The notes under the pieces were generated by a model, which saw only the letters and a list, made by a program, of their open reading frames with translations, was not told where the DNA came from and did no database searches. Shown in pieces: positions 26,190-34,753 of a stretch of DNA of 64,000 nt (the first letter of the stretch is position 1; every line of letters starts with the position of its first letter). A program made the position numbers and the translations under genes. The stretch is from positions 1-64,000 of the forward strand of contig SHYA01000004.1 of assembly GCA_009693055.1 (NCBI GenBank), written 5' to 3'. Source of the DNA: Dehalococcoidia bacterium (GTDB lineage Bacteria; Chloroflexota; Dehalococcoidia; Lucifugimonadales; SHYT01).

Positions 26190-27584
26190 CTAGGTAGTGC
26201 GAGACAAGATACCAGGCCGCCGACGTAGCGAGGCGGCCGGTTTTCCTTCGTTGGCCTGGTTGCACACCTCAAGATGCGCGGAGAAGAGCGTGCAGTTTTC
26301 TCGTATCGTCTCCACCGTTGCATCCCGATACATCTTCAAGTACGAAACGACGTCCCCGTAACAGGTCTGTTGGTCTTCAGCGCTGAAGAACTGGTCGCAG
26401 TAAGGGAAGGCGAACGAGCCGTCCCAGGTGTTGTCCGCCAGGGCGTAAATGGTCCCCTGAATGCAGGAGCGGCGCTCCGCGCCGGCCACCACTGTGCACC
26501 ACTGGGCTGCTTCCTGCCCCTTTCCCACGCGCACGTCGTCGGCCAGGTCGCGGCCCCAACTGAGGAAGCAGGCGGTCTGGGCCGGCGAGTCCCGGCACTC
26601 GGCAATCGTCCTCTCTGGCGTGAAGCGGAGCTCCCGCCACCAACTCGTCTGCATTGTGTAGCAATCGTAGACGTAGTTTTTGGGGAGAACATTGCAGGGG
26701 TAGTGCGGGTCGTCCTCCTTGAGGTTCCTCAGGGACCTGTTGAAGGCGGAGATGTTCTCCATGACGAGACCGCCGGCGCAGTTGTGCTGTTGGAAAACAT
26801 CCGCGAGCAGATCGCAGATGGAAAGCCCCTTCACCATGTCGTATTGGAGAGAGAAAAGGACCGCATGGCCCAACCCGTGCAGGCACTGGAAGTGGAGGTT
26901 GGTGCCCCGTGCCTTAGCGTCATCGCACAGCGTTGGAGCCTTTGCTTTCACCGTTTCGTACGGTACGTGCATGATGGGCATGTTGGCGTCTGTATTGGAC
27001 ATCACGGTGCCGTCCGGCATGACATGGGGTCTGGCGGCATCGGCCATGAAGACCCGCTCAATGACGCCGTGGTAGCAGCCCGCATGAGAGGTTTGGTCGC
27101 AAGCCGAGAAGGCGTCCGGGACGTTCCCTATCTTCCGATAGGTCTCACGCCCGATGGAGTGAACGATAACGTGGGAGATGGCCGAGATTTCATTGTCAGT
27201 GGCGATGAGCCTTGCCAGATGGCCAAGAGCTTCACGCGTGTGGTGCGTCGCCAGGTAACTCAGGTGGAAGGTCTCCCAGCACGCCACCTGCTTGGCGAGG
27301 TCTCCGGCGCCCATGCATCGGCGGATTTGCGTGTCGTAGTACTCTTGGTCTGATTCGCCGGAGACGGGCGAGGCCGGGGCGACGGGCTGGGACGCGGCGG
27401 CGGGCTGGGACGCGGCGGCGGGCTGGGACGCGGCGGCGGGCTGGGACGGAAGGGTTGGCTGGCCGCTGGCTGTGGCGCCGGAAGAGTCTCCGCCTGGCAG
27501 CCGGTCTGCCCGCCACAGGGCGAGCACAACCGCGCCCGCGATAACGAGCGCTGCTGCTAACCCGGTGATGAACCGTCTGCTCAT
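26190..27584 (-). other. Internal start: exported protein with nine Cys-pair repeats
   Basis: Translation from the internal ATG at 27584 gives 464 residues: an N-terminal membrane anchor (residues 4-22), a QPAAAS-repeat linker to about residue 70 and a domain of about 390 residues. The domain has nine cysteine pairs spaced 7-13 apart (for example CDQTSHAGC, CRDSPAQTAC, CTVVAGAERRSC). The second Cys of a pair is often followed by a C-x-x-G pattern (CYHGV, CLHGLGH, CAGGL, CIQGT, CYGDV). This suggests a secreted helical-repeat protein with one disulfide per repeat, as in Sel1-like Hcp proteins. Several His (HVIVHS, CLHGLGH) could bind metal or heme. Function unknown. Confidence 0.6.
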
Positions 27585-28568
27585 GTCCTCTCCTGTCCGG
27601 AACCCCGATCCGGGTCTCTTGCTGGTATTACGCAGCTGGGGCCTGACGGGCTTTCTTGTTGTTCGCCACAGCAGGAACCCGGGCCCCACAGCAAGGTACA
27701 CCCCCGCGAGGATGAGCCCTCCGCCTGCCAACGTCCAGGCGCGCGGGCTTCCGTCAAGGACTGCCCAGGCCAAAAGCGTTGCGCCTATCGGCTCGGCCAT
27801 GACCGCCGTTGCCACCAGCGGCGCGGCCAGGTACCGCAAGGCCCAGTTGAGCGCCGAGTGTCCCACCACCTGTGGGACCAGCGCCACCAGGGCCATGTAA
27901 AGGTAGTCCTTATTGTCGAAGTGTACCAGACTGACCCCGCCAATGACGGCAGTTGCCGCCAGGAGAGCGGCCGCCCCGGCATAGACCGGTGCGATGTACA
28001 TGACCAGTGGGAGCGTGGCGCGCGCCCGGCGCCCCACGGTGTAGTACCCCGCAATGGAGACTATGCCCAGGAGTGCCAGGCCGTGGCTAAGCAACGCTCG
28101 CTCGTCCCAGCGGAAGTCGCCAACCCCGATGAGAACTCCGCCAACGGTGCCGATTCCGATGCCCCAGAAAACGCGGGGCTGGACCGCCTCGCGCAGGAAA
28201 AAGGCGGCGGCGACGGTGACGAGGAGCGGGTTGGAGGTCACGATGACCACCGAGCTGGCGACGGAGGTGTAGGAGAGGGAGCCAATCCAGAACGCGAAGT
28301 GCAGCGCCAGGAAGAGCGCGGCAGCCCCGGGGAGGGCCCAGTCCTTCCTGGTAACGCCTCGCCAGGCGGAGCGGCTGTGGAGCAGCGCGAACGGGAGCAC
28401 GACGGCTGCGGGCAGCGCCATGTGGTACGTTGCGACCGCAAGGGAGGGGGCCTCTGCCAGCCGGATGAGGACCGCGGCTGTGGAGACTGCGCCAACACCA
28501 AGGGCCAAGCCGGCGTAGGGAGGGGTCCCCTTCTTAGGGCCTTCCGGCCCAGCGGGAAGCGCGCTCAC
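26190..28568 (-). CDS. EamA/DMT transporter in one frame with a cysteine-pair-repeat exported protein
   Basis: One open frame of 792 codons. Residues 15-300 are a ten-helix EamA (drug/metabolite transporter) protein starting with GTG 28568 (GGAGGGAGG upstream). From about residue 329 the frame continues into a different protein: MSRRFITGLAAALVIAGAVV, a signal-anchor helix, an Ala/Ser/Pro/Gln linker and a Cys-rich domain. There is no stop between them. The second part has its own AGGAGAGG site and ATG at 27584, so it may be translated separately, or a stop may have been lost by a base error or true fusion. The transporter's substrate is unknown. Confidence 0.75.
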   Translation of the reverse strand: MSALPAGPEGPKKGTPPYAGLALGVGAVSTAAVLIRLAEAPSLAVATYHMALPAAVVLPFALLHSRSAWRGVTRKDWALPGAAALFLALHFAFWIGSLSYTSVASSVVIVTSNPLLVTVAAAFFLREAVQPRVFWGIGIGTVGGVLIGVGDFRWDERALLSHGLALLGIVSIAGYYTVGRRARATLPLVMYIAPVYAGAAALLAATAVIGGVSLVHFDNKDYLYMALVALVPQVVGHSALNWALRYLAAPLVATAVMAEPIGATLLAWAVLDGSPRAWTLAGGGLILAGVYLAVGPGFLLWRTTRKPVRPQLRNTSKRPGSGFRTGEDMSRRFITGLAAALVIAGAVVLALWRADRLPGGDSSGATASGQPTLPSQPAAASQPAAASQPAAASQPVAPASPVSGESDQEYYDTQIRRCMGAGDLAKQVACWETFHLSYLATHHTREALGHLARLIATDNEISAISHVIVHSIGRETYRKIGNVPDAFSACDQTSHAGCYHGVIERVFMADAARPHVMPDGTVMSNTDANMPIMHVPYETVKAKAPTLCDDAKARGTNLHFQCLHGLGHAVLFSLQYDMVKGLSICDLLADVFQQHNCAGGLVMENISAFNRSLRNLKEDDPHYPCNVLPKNYVYDCYTMQTSWWRELRFTPERTIAECRDSPAQTACFLSWGRDLADDVRVGKGQEAAQWCTVVAGAERRSCIQGTIYALADNTWDGSFAFPYCDQFFSAEDQQTCYGDVVSYLKMYRDATVETIRENCTLFSAHLEVCNQANEGKPAASLRRRPGILSRTT
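27385..27449. repeat. 18-bp tandem repeat in the linker
   Basis: GGCTGGGACGCGGCGGCG occurs three times perfectly (27385-27438) and then partially. It encodes the QPAAAS hexapeptide repeat of the linker and could change copy number by slippage without breaking the frame. Confidence 0.9.
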
Positions 28569-28604
28569 TCTGGGTGCCTCCCTCCGGCGCTTTTGGGCAA
28601 GGCG

Positions 28605-28967
28605 CTAGCTGCGTGCCGGCAGCTCCTCTGCGAAGCTCAGCTCGTGCCCGTCAGGGTCGGTTATATGGAAGTGTCGCTCGCCCCACGAGGCGTCGGAAGG
28701 CGGTTGGTGCAGGGAGAGGCCCTGCTCCAGGCAGTGCCGGTAAAGGCCGTCCACGTCCCGGACCCTGAAGATGATGCGCCCCCACCAGGCGGGACGGTAG
28801 TCCCCGGCCAGGATGAGGTTCAGAAAGCCGGCGCCAGCCCTTAAGCTGGTGAAGGAGGCGGACGGGCCACCATACGCCAGCTGGAAGCCGAGGCGCTGGT
28901 AGAACTCAAGCGAGGCGGCCATGTCCCGCACCGCGATGGTCACTGCGCTGATGCTTTCCAGGCGCAT
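28605..28967 (-). CDS. VOC (glyoxalase/bleomycin resistance) family protein
   Basis: A 120-residue vicinal-oxygen-chelate protein with the two beta-alpha-beta-beta-beta modules: ISAVTIAVRDMAASLEFYQRLGF in the first and IIFRVRDVDGLYRHCLEQG ... FHITDPDGHELSFAE in the second. The C-terminal Glu of the DPDGHELSFAEE segment is a typical metal ligand; the N-terminal His is replaced (AVTIAV), so the metal site is incomplete or differently built. Start ATG 28967. Substrate unknown. Confidence 0.88.
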   Translation of the reverse strand: MRLESISAVTIAVRDMAASLEFYQRLGFQLAYGGPSASFTSLRAGAGFLNLILAGDYRPAWWGRIIFRVRDVDGLYRHCLEQGLSLHQPPSDASWGERHFHITDPDGHELSFAEELPARS

Positions 28968-29284
28968 AGGCGACTCCGCAGATTATCAAGGCCTCACCCC
29001 CATGTGTCCGCGTCGGTAGGTGGCTGTGATTACTCCCTCTCCACATTGTGGAGAGGGGGAAGGAGGTGAGGTTAAAGGCCGAGCACCATGATACGCCGTC
29101 CGTCGGGATGGCACCGCGCAACCGGCAAGCGCGCTTGTACCTGCTTGGGGGAAAAGGACCTTCGTTCCTTAGAGACCTCACCCCTAACCCCTCTCCATCC
29201 GATGGAGAGGGGGAGTGCGGACTGGATGAAGCCTCCCCCTAGACTCACTTAGGGCAGGCACTGGGAGGCGTTCGTAGAGGCCCG
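28968..29284. repeat. Intergenic region with two palindromic repeat elements
   Basis: About 317 bases with no gene. CCCTCTCCAC / GTGGAGAGGG (29035-29057) forms a 10-bp stem with an ATT loop. CCCCTCTCCA / TGGAGAGGGG (29188-29212) forms another. Both are flanked by CCTCACCCC or its complement GGTGAGG. They share a core with sequences at 16.25 and 16.8 kb, so this is a dispersed family rather than a local hairpin. Confidence 0.75.
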
Positions 29285-29851
29285 TTATCGCGCCAGAAGC
29301 TCGTCGAGGAGGGCGGAGAGGCGTTCTGTCGTGACGGGGCCGATGAACTTCGCCACGACGTTTCCCTGCCGGTCCAGGAAGAACTTCTCCGGGATCCCCT
29401 TCACGCCATAATCAATGGCGGTCTTCCCCTTGCTGTCCAGCCCGTTGGGATACTCCAGCGCGTTAAGCTTGACGAACTGTTCTACTTGATCCGCATCGTC
29501 CCATATCGCCACGCCGACGAACTCTACGCCCCTGCCGCGGTATTGGCGGTACGTCTCCGCGAGTCTCGGCGCCTCCTCCCGGCATGGCGGGCACCAGGAG
29601 GACCAGAAGTCCACCATGACGATTTCTCCTTGAAGGCTCGTGAGGTCCAACGTCTCGCCGGATAGGAGCTGGAGTGAGAACGGCTTTGCCGGACGGGCGT
29701 CCACGGCAACCTCGCCAAAGTGAGTGTTGACGTTCACGCCGGCGGGCTCGCCCCCGGAGCGCACCAGCGCCCACGCCAGGAGTCCGAACAGCAGCGCGAC
29801 CGGCAGGGCCGCGAAGAGGAGCAGGCGCGCACGGGGGGACATCCTCGGCAT
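29285..29851 (-). CDS. TlpA/CcmG-type membrane-anchored thiol-disulfide oxidoreductase
   Basis: A 188-residue thioredoxin-fold protein with an N-terminal anchor helix (about residues 8-28) and a periplasmic-type domain carrying WCPPC (about residues 85-89), VDFWSSWCPPCREE, and the cis-Pro loop GIPEKFFLD. Such proteins reduce apocytochrome cysteines before heme attachment. Start ATG 29851 with AAGGAG upstream; the 47 extra track residues come from the preceding gene. It is the last gene of the complex III/cytochrome maturation run, consistent with a CcmG role. Confidence 0.9.
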   Translation of the reverse strand: MPRMSPRARLLLFAALPVALLFGLLAWALVRSGGEPAGVNVNTHFGEVAVDARPAKPFSLQLLSGETLDLTSLQGEIVMVDFWSSWCPPCREEAPRLAETYRQYRGRGVEFVGVAIWDDADQVEQFVKLNALEYPNGLDSKGKTAIDYGVKGIPEKFFLDRQGNVVAKFIGPVTTERLSALLDELLAR

Positions 29852-29858
29852 AGGCTCC

Positions 29859-31103
29859 TTAGCCTGCTCCTTGGGTGGTCTCCGGGGGTGTTCGCGGAGG
29901 AGCGCCCGCCTGGCGGATGCGTTCCAGCAGGGCCGCGCGCCGCTCCTGGTATTCCCTTTCTTGGAGCAAAGCGCTTGCGAAGCGGTCGTCAAGCTCGGCC
30001 AGAGCCGCCACTAGCTCCTGGCGGGTCTCCCCCGAGGCCTCGGGGGCAAGCCGGAGCGCGCGCTCGCGCCGGCGCCGCGTTATCGCCAGGGCCAACAGCG
30101 CGGCCAACACCAGGGCGGCCAGCAGCGGGATGCCTACCCTGGCGACCGTCCCGCCCTGAAACGGGTCAATGATGCGCCGGAGCAGCGACGGTCTTGGTAG
30201 GTTGCTGAACGAGAGGTCAAGTCGGCCGTTGGCAGGAATGTCCTGGGCCGCCAGCCGGCTGTAGCCTTTGTCGTCGATCAGAATCCGCGACGCGGGCTCT
30301 AGCCCTGGACTGGACACCTCGCCGACCGCTTCAGCCACCAACAACTCAAAGGCCACGGCGCCAAACGGGAACGTGCGCGTGAAAGCGAGCGCGCCTCCCG
30401 AGTAGGGGATCGTGTAGCTGAACAGGACGTCATAGCTTCCGGGCGGCAGCGGTACCGTGAGGGCGAAGCCTTTGTCCACCGGGACAACGTTTCCACCGCG
30501 CAGCGTGGACTGCACGTCCAGGTCGTTCGCATTGGGCGGAAGGGAAAAGCGGAGCAGGCCCATCGGGTTAGCCTGCGAGAGGTCCGGGACGAGCGTGCGG
30601 TCGCCGGTGTTTTCCAGCCGCACCAGCTCCAGGGCCAGCAAGCGGCGGTTGTTGCGGGTGCTTGGGATGAAGAGCGTATTTTCGGTCGCTCGGATATTCG
30701 CGCCGTCGGATGTCGCTTCGTACACGGTCAGGCGCCACGAGGCTTCGGCTTGCGCTGGGTCAACGCGGACGGTGTACTCAGCACCCTGATGCTCGGTGGT
30801 GACGAAGTAGAGCGCGGTCGGCTCCAGCGGCACGTTGGTGAAGGTATAGGCGCCGTCCGGGGCTGGCGTCGTCTCCTGCTCGTGGAGGAGTGTCTCACCC
30901 ACCTGCGCCACGAGTCGCAGATGCAGGCCGGGAGGGACGGGCGCGTTGGCGGTGCCGTTCACCACGCGCCCGCTGAGGTTGGCGGTCTGCTGAGCGTGAG
31001 CGGGCGCTTCCGGCCAGAAGGCGAGAAGGCCGGCCAGCAGCAGGAGCAGCGCTCCTGGCGCCAGGCTACGACGGGTGGCTTGACGCATCTGGCGCGCCGG
31101 CAT
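29859..31103 (-). CDS. Exported, membrane-anchored protein of the cytochrome c maturation cluster
   Basis: About 414 residues: a signal peptide (MPARQMRQATRRS then a Leu-rich core ending AHAQQ), a carboxypeptidase-regulatory/CnaB-like beta-sandwich (LSGRVVNGTANAPVPPGLHL...GAYTFTNVPLEP), further beta-rich outside sequence, one helix near residue 300 (VGIPLLAALVLAALLALAIT) and a basic, coiled-coil-like inner tail (LAALAELDDRFASALLQEREYQERRAALLERI). The tail resembles that of the neighbouring CcmI-like protein. Start is uncertain: ATG 31103 or 31088, both overlapping the upstream gene. Role in heme or apocytochrome handling is inferred only from position. Confidence 0.75.
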   Translation of the reverse strand: MPARQMRQATRRSLAPGALLLLLAGLLAFWPEAPAHAQQTANLSGRVVNGTANAPVPPGLHLRLVAQVGETLLHEQETTPAPDGAYTFTNVPLEPTALYFVTTEHQGAEYTVRVDPAQAEASWRLTVYEATSDGANIRATENTLFIPSTRNNRRLLALELVRLENTGDRTLVPDLSQANPMGLLRFSLPPNANDLDVQSTLRGGNVVPVDKGFALTVPLPPGSYDVLFSYTIPYSGGALAFTRTFPFGAVAFELLVAEAVGEVSSPGLEPASRILIDDKGYSRLAAQDIPANGRLDLSFSNLPRPSLLRRIIDPFQGGTVARVGIPLLAALVLAALLALAITRRRRERALRLAPEASGETRQELVAALAELDDRFASALLQEREYQERRAALLERIRQAGAPPRTPPETTQGAG

Positions 31104-31518
31104 GTGTGGTGAACCTGGCGCCGCAGCGCGGGCACTCCTTGGCGTCGGCGGGGACGGGAGCGGAGCAAAGCGGGCACCGTGGAGAGCGCGCGCGGTCCTG
31201 ACGCAGCGCGAGGACTTCGGACTCCAGCGCCTCGTCGCCCACGGGTCTCCGGCTGCCGGATTGCGCTTGCTCGCTAAGGGCTCGGGCTGCTGCCAGGCGG
31301 AGCTGCTCGCGACGGGCAAGGAATTCGTCTTGCGTGATTTCGCCCACCTGGCGCTCTACCTCCAGCGTTCTCAACTCTTGAACGGCCCACGCGTGTACGG
31401 CGGCGGCCTGGTCGGCCCCGTCGTCGCCTAGGTGGTGTCCGCGCCTTCTCAGGAACGGCAGCGCCACCACCGCCAGGCAGAACAGCGTAAGAAGGCCGCC
31501 GATCAAGAGTGGGACCAC
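31066..31518 (-). CDS. CcmI-like membrane protein with C-terminal zinc ribbon
   Basis: A 150-residue protein: one N-terminal helix (residues 2-23), a CcmI/CycH-like helical segment (LRTLEVERQVGEITQDEFLARREQL), and a zinc ribbon CPLCSAPVPADAKECPRCG near the C-terminus. In cytochrome c maturation CcmI-type proteins bind apocytochrome; the zinc ribbon is not part of the usual architecture. GTG start at 31518, with GGAGAGG inside the end of ccmF, four bases after its stop. Confidence 0.75.
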   Translation of the reverse strand: MVPLLIGGLLTLFCLAVVALPFLRRRGHHLGDDGADQAAAVHAWAVQELRTLEVERQVGEITQDEFLARREQLRLAAARALSEQAQSGSRRPVGDEALESEVLALRQDRARSPRCPLCSAPVPADAKECPRCGARFTTHAGAPDASSHPS

Positions 31519-31521
31519 GGC

Positions 31522-33531
31522 TCAGGACCTCTCCACAGGCTGGCGTGGCGGCGGCGCGTCTAACGAACGCGAAGCCGCTGGCGCCCTCGCCGGGACCGTT
31601 GACCGATGAGGCCAGAGGGAAACGGTCGTGCCAAGGACGAACAGGACGCCGGAGACCCACATCCACATGACCAGGGGGTTGACGTGGAGGCGGAACACCG
31701 CTGTGCCGTCCTCGGCGAACTCGCTGGCGATAAGGTAGAGGTCTTCGGCTGGAGTGGAGCGGATGCCGGCTCGGGTGGCGGCGATGGAAAACTCCGGATA
31801 GAACGTGTATCCGGCCTGGAGCGTTCCTAGCGGCTTTTCGTTGCGGAACACCTGGACCGTGGCTACGTACTCTGTCCGGTCCTCTCGTTGGCGGACGTCG
31901 GCCCCTTCGTAGCGAAGCGTGTAGTCGCCCAGCGTGGCTTCCTGCCCAGGGGCGAGCGCGACATCCCGTTGCTTGCTGTAGTAGGCGGAACCGGCGACGG
32001 AGACCGCCAGAATGACGACGCCCAGGTGCGCGATGTAGCCTCCGTACCGCGGGCGGTTGGCGCTCAGCAGCGCCAGGAACGCGGCCGGGTAGGATGCTCC
32101 GCGCCGGTGCTGCGCTGCGGTGCCGTGCCACCACTCGCGGAAGATGCCGAAGGCGGCGCCCGCCGAGATACCGACCACGAGCAGCGGGGCGGACTTGTGC
32201 ACCCCCAGTCCGCCGACCACCGCCGTGACTGCAAGGCCCACCAGAAGCGGCGCAAGCAGGGCGCCCCGAAGCTGCTTCCCTGTGTTCTTCCGCCATCGGA
32301 TGAGCGGGCCGACCGCCATGAACAACAAGAGCGCCAGGAAGAGCGGCCCGGTCACGGTGTCGTAGAACGGGCGGGCCACCGTCACCGTCTGGTTGCGCGC
32401 CACGTCGGAGAGGAGAGGGAACACCACGCCCCAGAGCACGACGAAGGCGATCGCCAGGAAGAGCAGGTTGTTGACCAGGAACGCGGCCTCGCGCGACAAG
32501 GGTGACTCCAGGGACGTGGCGCTCTTGAGCTTGTTGTAGCGCCAGAAGAACACGGCGAACGAGCCTGCTACCATCGCGCCAAGGAAGGTCAGAAAGACCC
32601 AGCCCATGGTGGACTGACCGAACGAGTGCACTGAGGGGATAGGCCCCCCGCGGTTCATGAACATCCCGTAGAGGGCAAGCCCAAAGGCGACGTTGACGAG
32701 CGCCACATTCCAGAGGCGGAACACGCCTCGCCGCTTCTGCACCATGATGGAGTGCACGAAGGCGGTCAACGGGAGAAAAGGCAAGAGGCCAGCATTCTCA
32801 ACCGGGTCCCATGCCCAGTAGCCGCCCCAGCCCAGAATGGTGTACGCCCACCAGGCGCCCAGCAGCAGGCCGACGGTGAGCACCGTCCATACGATAAGCG
32901 CCCACAGGCGTCCGGCGTCTACCCACTCGTCCCCGGACTTGCCGGCGAGCAGGTGCCCCATCGCGAACGAGAACGGGATGGCCGTGCCAACCAGGCCGAA
33001 CATGAGCATCGGCGGGTGGAAGAACATCCCGGCGTGCGTGAGGAGGGGATTCATGCCGCGCCCGTCCGGCGGGGTGGAGGAGAGCTCGGCAAACGGGTTC
33101 GCCATGCTCGCCATCACGGCAATGAAAAAGACGAGGACCGCCATGAGCACGGCTGAGGTGTACGGAAGCGCTGAGCGGGTGCTCCGCGGGGCCAAGGCAA
33201 CCGCGATGGCCGCTGCAGTGGAGAAGACGAACGCGATGTACAGGAGCGAGCCTTCGTTGCCCGCGTAGAACGCTACCCAGGTGTAGATGGGCTGCATGGC
33301 GCGGTTGCTGTGCAGCGCCACGTACTGCAAGGAGAAGTCCTGGTTGACAAAGGCGGCTACCAGGGTGAGCGTGGCCACCAGCAGAAGGAGCGGCGCAAGG
33401 TAGAGGGCGTAGCGCCCGCTCTGCACCAGCTCCGGCAGCCGCCGCCACGCGCCGAGCAAGGACGCGATGGCCGCGTACACGGAGAGCGCCAGCGCCAGCA
33501 GCAGGCTCAGCTGCCCTACATCAGCCGCCAT
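31522..33531 (-). CDS. ccmF: Cytochrome c-type biogenesis protein CcmF
   Basis: A 669-residue polytopic membrane protein of heme lyase type. The WWD signature (GAWWAYTILGWGGYWAWDPVENA) is at about residues 222-245; HSNRAMQPIYTW, GNEGSLL and THAGMFFHPP histidine loops supply heme-handling residues, and a large outside loop precedes the last helix. CcmF with CcmH attaches heme to the CxxCH motifs of c-type cytochromes. The start overlaps the ccmH end by 11 bases. The neighbouring ActA and ActE cytochromes, with six CxxCH sites together, are obvious clients. CcmA-E are not in the window. Confidence 0.94.
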   Translation of the reverse strand: MAADVGQLSLLLALALSVYAAIASLLGAWRRLPELVQSGRYALYLAPLLLLVATLTLVAAFVNQDFSLQYVALHSNRAMQPIYTWVAFYAGNEGSLLYIAFVFSTAAAIAVALAPRSTRSALPYTSAVLMAVLVFFIAVMASMANPFAELSSTPPDGRGMNPLLTHAGMFFHPPMLMFGLVGTAIPFSFAMGHLLAGKSGDEWVDAGRLWALIVWTVLTVGLLLGAWWAYTILGWGGYWAWDPVENAGLLPFLPLTAFVHSIMVQKRRGVFRLWNVALVNVAFGLALYGMFMNRGGPIPSVHSFGQSTMGWVFLTFLGAMVAGSFAVFFWRYNKLKSATSLESPLSREAAFLVNNLLFLAIAFVVLWGVVFPLLSDVARNQTVTVARPFYDTVTGPLFLALLLFMAVGPLIRWRKNTGKQLRGALLAPLLVGLAVTAVVGGLGVHKSAPLLVVGISAGAAFGIFREWWHGTAAQHRRGASYPAAFLALLSANRPRYGGYIAHLGVVILAVSVAGSAYYSKQRDVALAPGQEATLGDYTLRYEGADVRQREDRTEYVATVQVFRNEKPLGTLQAGYTFYPEFSIAATRAGIRSTPAEDLYLIASEFAEDGTAVFRLHVNPLVMWMWVSGVLFVLGTTVSLWPHRSTVPARAPAASRSLDAPPPRQPVERS

Positions 33532-34123
33532 CGCCGGAAGTGCCTCCCTTATTGGTCGGGTCAGGGCTTGGCTCTTGGCCCAGGAGCGCGTCCACCTGGA
33601 GCAAGTAAGGTTTCAGCGCGTCAGGGTCTTCGCCACCGGTAGGGGGAGCCGTTTGGCGGGATGGCCTCCGGGAGATCCCCCGGAGGACCGTCCACAAGAC
33701 GACGATCCCCACCAGGACGCCGGCGGGCGGCACGATCCAGGCCACGAGGTTGAAGCCGCTCTGTGGAGGGGAGGCCAGTACGCTAGGGCCATAACGCTCC
33801 ACAAAGAAGTCCTGGATTTGCTCCTTGCTCCAGCCCGCTTGCAGCTGCTCACGCACGAGGGCCTGCATCTGCTTCGCGAGCTCCACCTGAGACTGGTCAA
33901 TCGTTTCGCCGGGGCATACCGGACAGATGAGCGTCCGGTCAACCGCTTGCGCCTCTTTCTCTAGCAAAGGGAGATCTAGTCCTGAACCGCAGGCGGGCGC
34001 CAGCAGGAAGGCCGCGAGGAACACTGGAAAGAGCAGCCAGAGGCTGTGCCGGCGCAGGAACGGTAACGCTGCTGAGACAAGAGACATCAACGCCCGCGGT
34101 GAGCAGAATGCACTACCGGCCAT
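33521..34123 (-). CDS. ccmH: Cytochrome c-type biogenesis protein CcmH
   Basis: A 200-residue CcmH/NrfF protein. After an N-terminal hydrophobic segment (lipoprotein-like ...LLAPAC) comes the redox motif LICPVCPGETIDQS, then QMQALVREQLQAGWSKEQIQDFFVERYGPSVLASPP, the typical three-helix bundle, and a C-terminal helix (VAWIVPPAGVLVGIVVLWTVLRG). It reduces apocytochrome thiols and presents them to CcmF. The start could be ATG 34123 or ATG 34087; neither has a clear ribosome-binding site. Confidence 0.92.
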   Translation of the reverse strand: MAGSAFCSPRALMSLVSAALPFLRRHSLWLLFPVFLAAFLLAPACGSGLDLPLLEKEAQAVDRTLICPVCPGETIDQSQVELAKQMQALVREQLQAGWSKEQIQDFFVERYGPSVLASPPQSGFNLVAWIVPPAGVLVGIVVLWTVLRGISRRPSRQTAPPTGGEDPDALKPYLLQVDALLGQEPSPDPTNKGGTSGDGG

Positions 34124-34174
34124 GATACCACGGGAACGGCTGACGAGAGCGGTTTGCGCCCGCTGCCGGGATTC

Positions 34175-34753
34175 CTACCGGCCCTGGAGCTGGCGCAGAT
34201 AGCTGACCAGCAGCCAGCGGTCCTGCTCGTTGAGAAGCAGCTTCCACTTTGGCATAACGAAGAGGCCTTCGGAAATGAGCCCGAAGATCTCGCCATCGGT
34301 GTGGTTGGCGGTGAGGCCGGCGGTCAAGTCCGGCGGCCTGCCGTAGTTGTTGGCGACCAGGATGTCCCCAACCTTGCCGTCGCCCCTGCCCGCAGCGCCG
34401 TGGCACATGGAGCAGTTGACGCGGTACAGCTCTGCCGCGCCCGCCATAGCTTGGGGCGTAATGGGAGTGGGGTTCTCCAGCGCGGCATACTGGCCGGGCG
34501 TGTACGGAAAGTCCCGGCCCGTGATGGGCACCGCGCCCAGCGAGGACGCCAGCCGTGGCGACTCCTGCGAGCGGAAGTTCTGCTGGTAATGCATCTCGGT
34601 AAAGACGTCGGCCGGGTAGCTCCCAGTGTTGGGGAAGCTCCCTGTCAGACGCCGGCAGCCAAGCCCCACCAGGGACAGCGTCACGAGCGCGACCAGCGCC
34701 AGCGCCGCCAGCCGCGGGGAGACAGGCCGCCTGGACCGCACCGCGGACCTCAT
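34175..34753 (-). CDS. actE: Alternative complex III subunit ActE (monoheme cytochrome c)
   Basis: A 192-residue lipoprotein-type cytochrome. A signal ends in LSLVGLGC, placing a lipidated Cys near residue 33. The heme site is CSMCH (about residue 113) with a distal FVMPKWK methionine. MHYQQNFRSQESPR and the PPDLTAG segment match ActE. It takes electrons from the ActA/ActB side toward oxidases. ATGA overlap with actD. Confidence 0.9.
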   Translation of the reverse strand: MRSAVRSRRPVSPRLAALALVALVTLSLVGLGCRRLTGSFPNTGSYPADVFTEMHYQQNFRSQESPRLASSLGAVPITGRDFPYTPGQYAALENPTPITPQAMAGAAELYRVNCSMCHGAAGRGDGKVGDILVANNYGRPPDLTAGLTANHTDGEIFGLISEGLFVMPKWKLLLNEQDRWLLVSYLRQLQGR

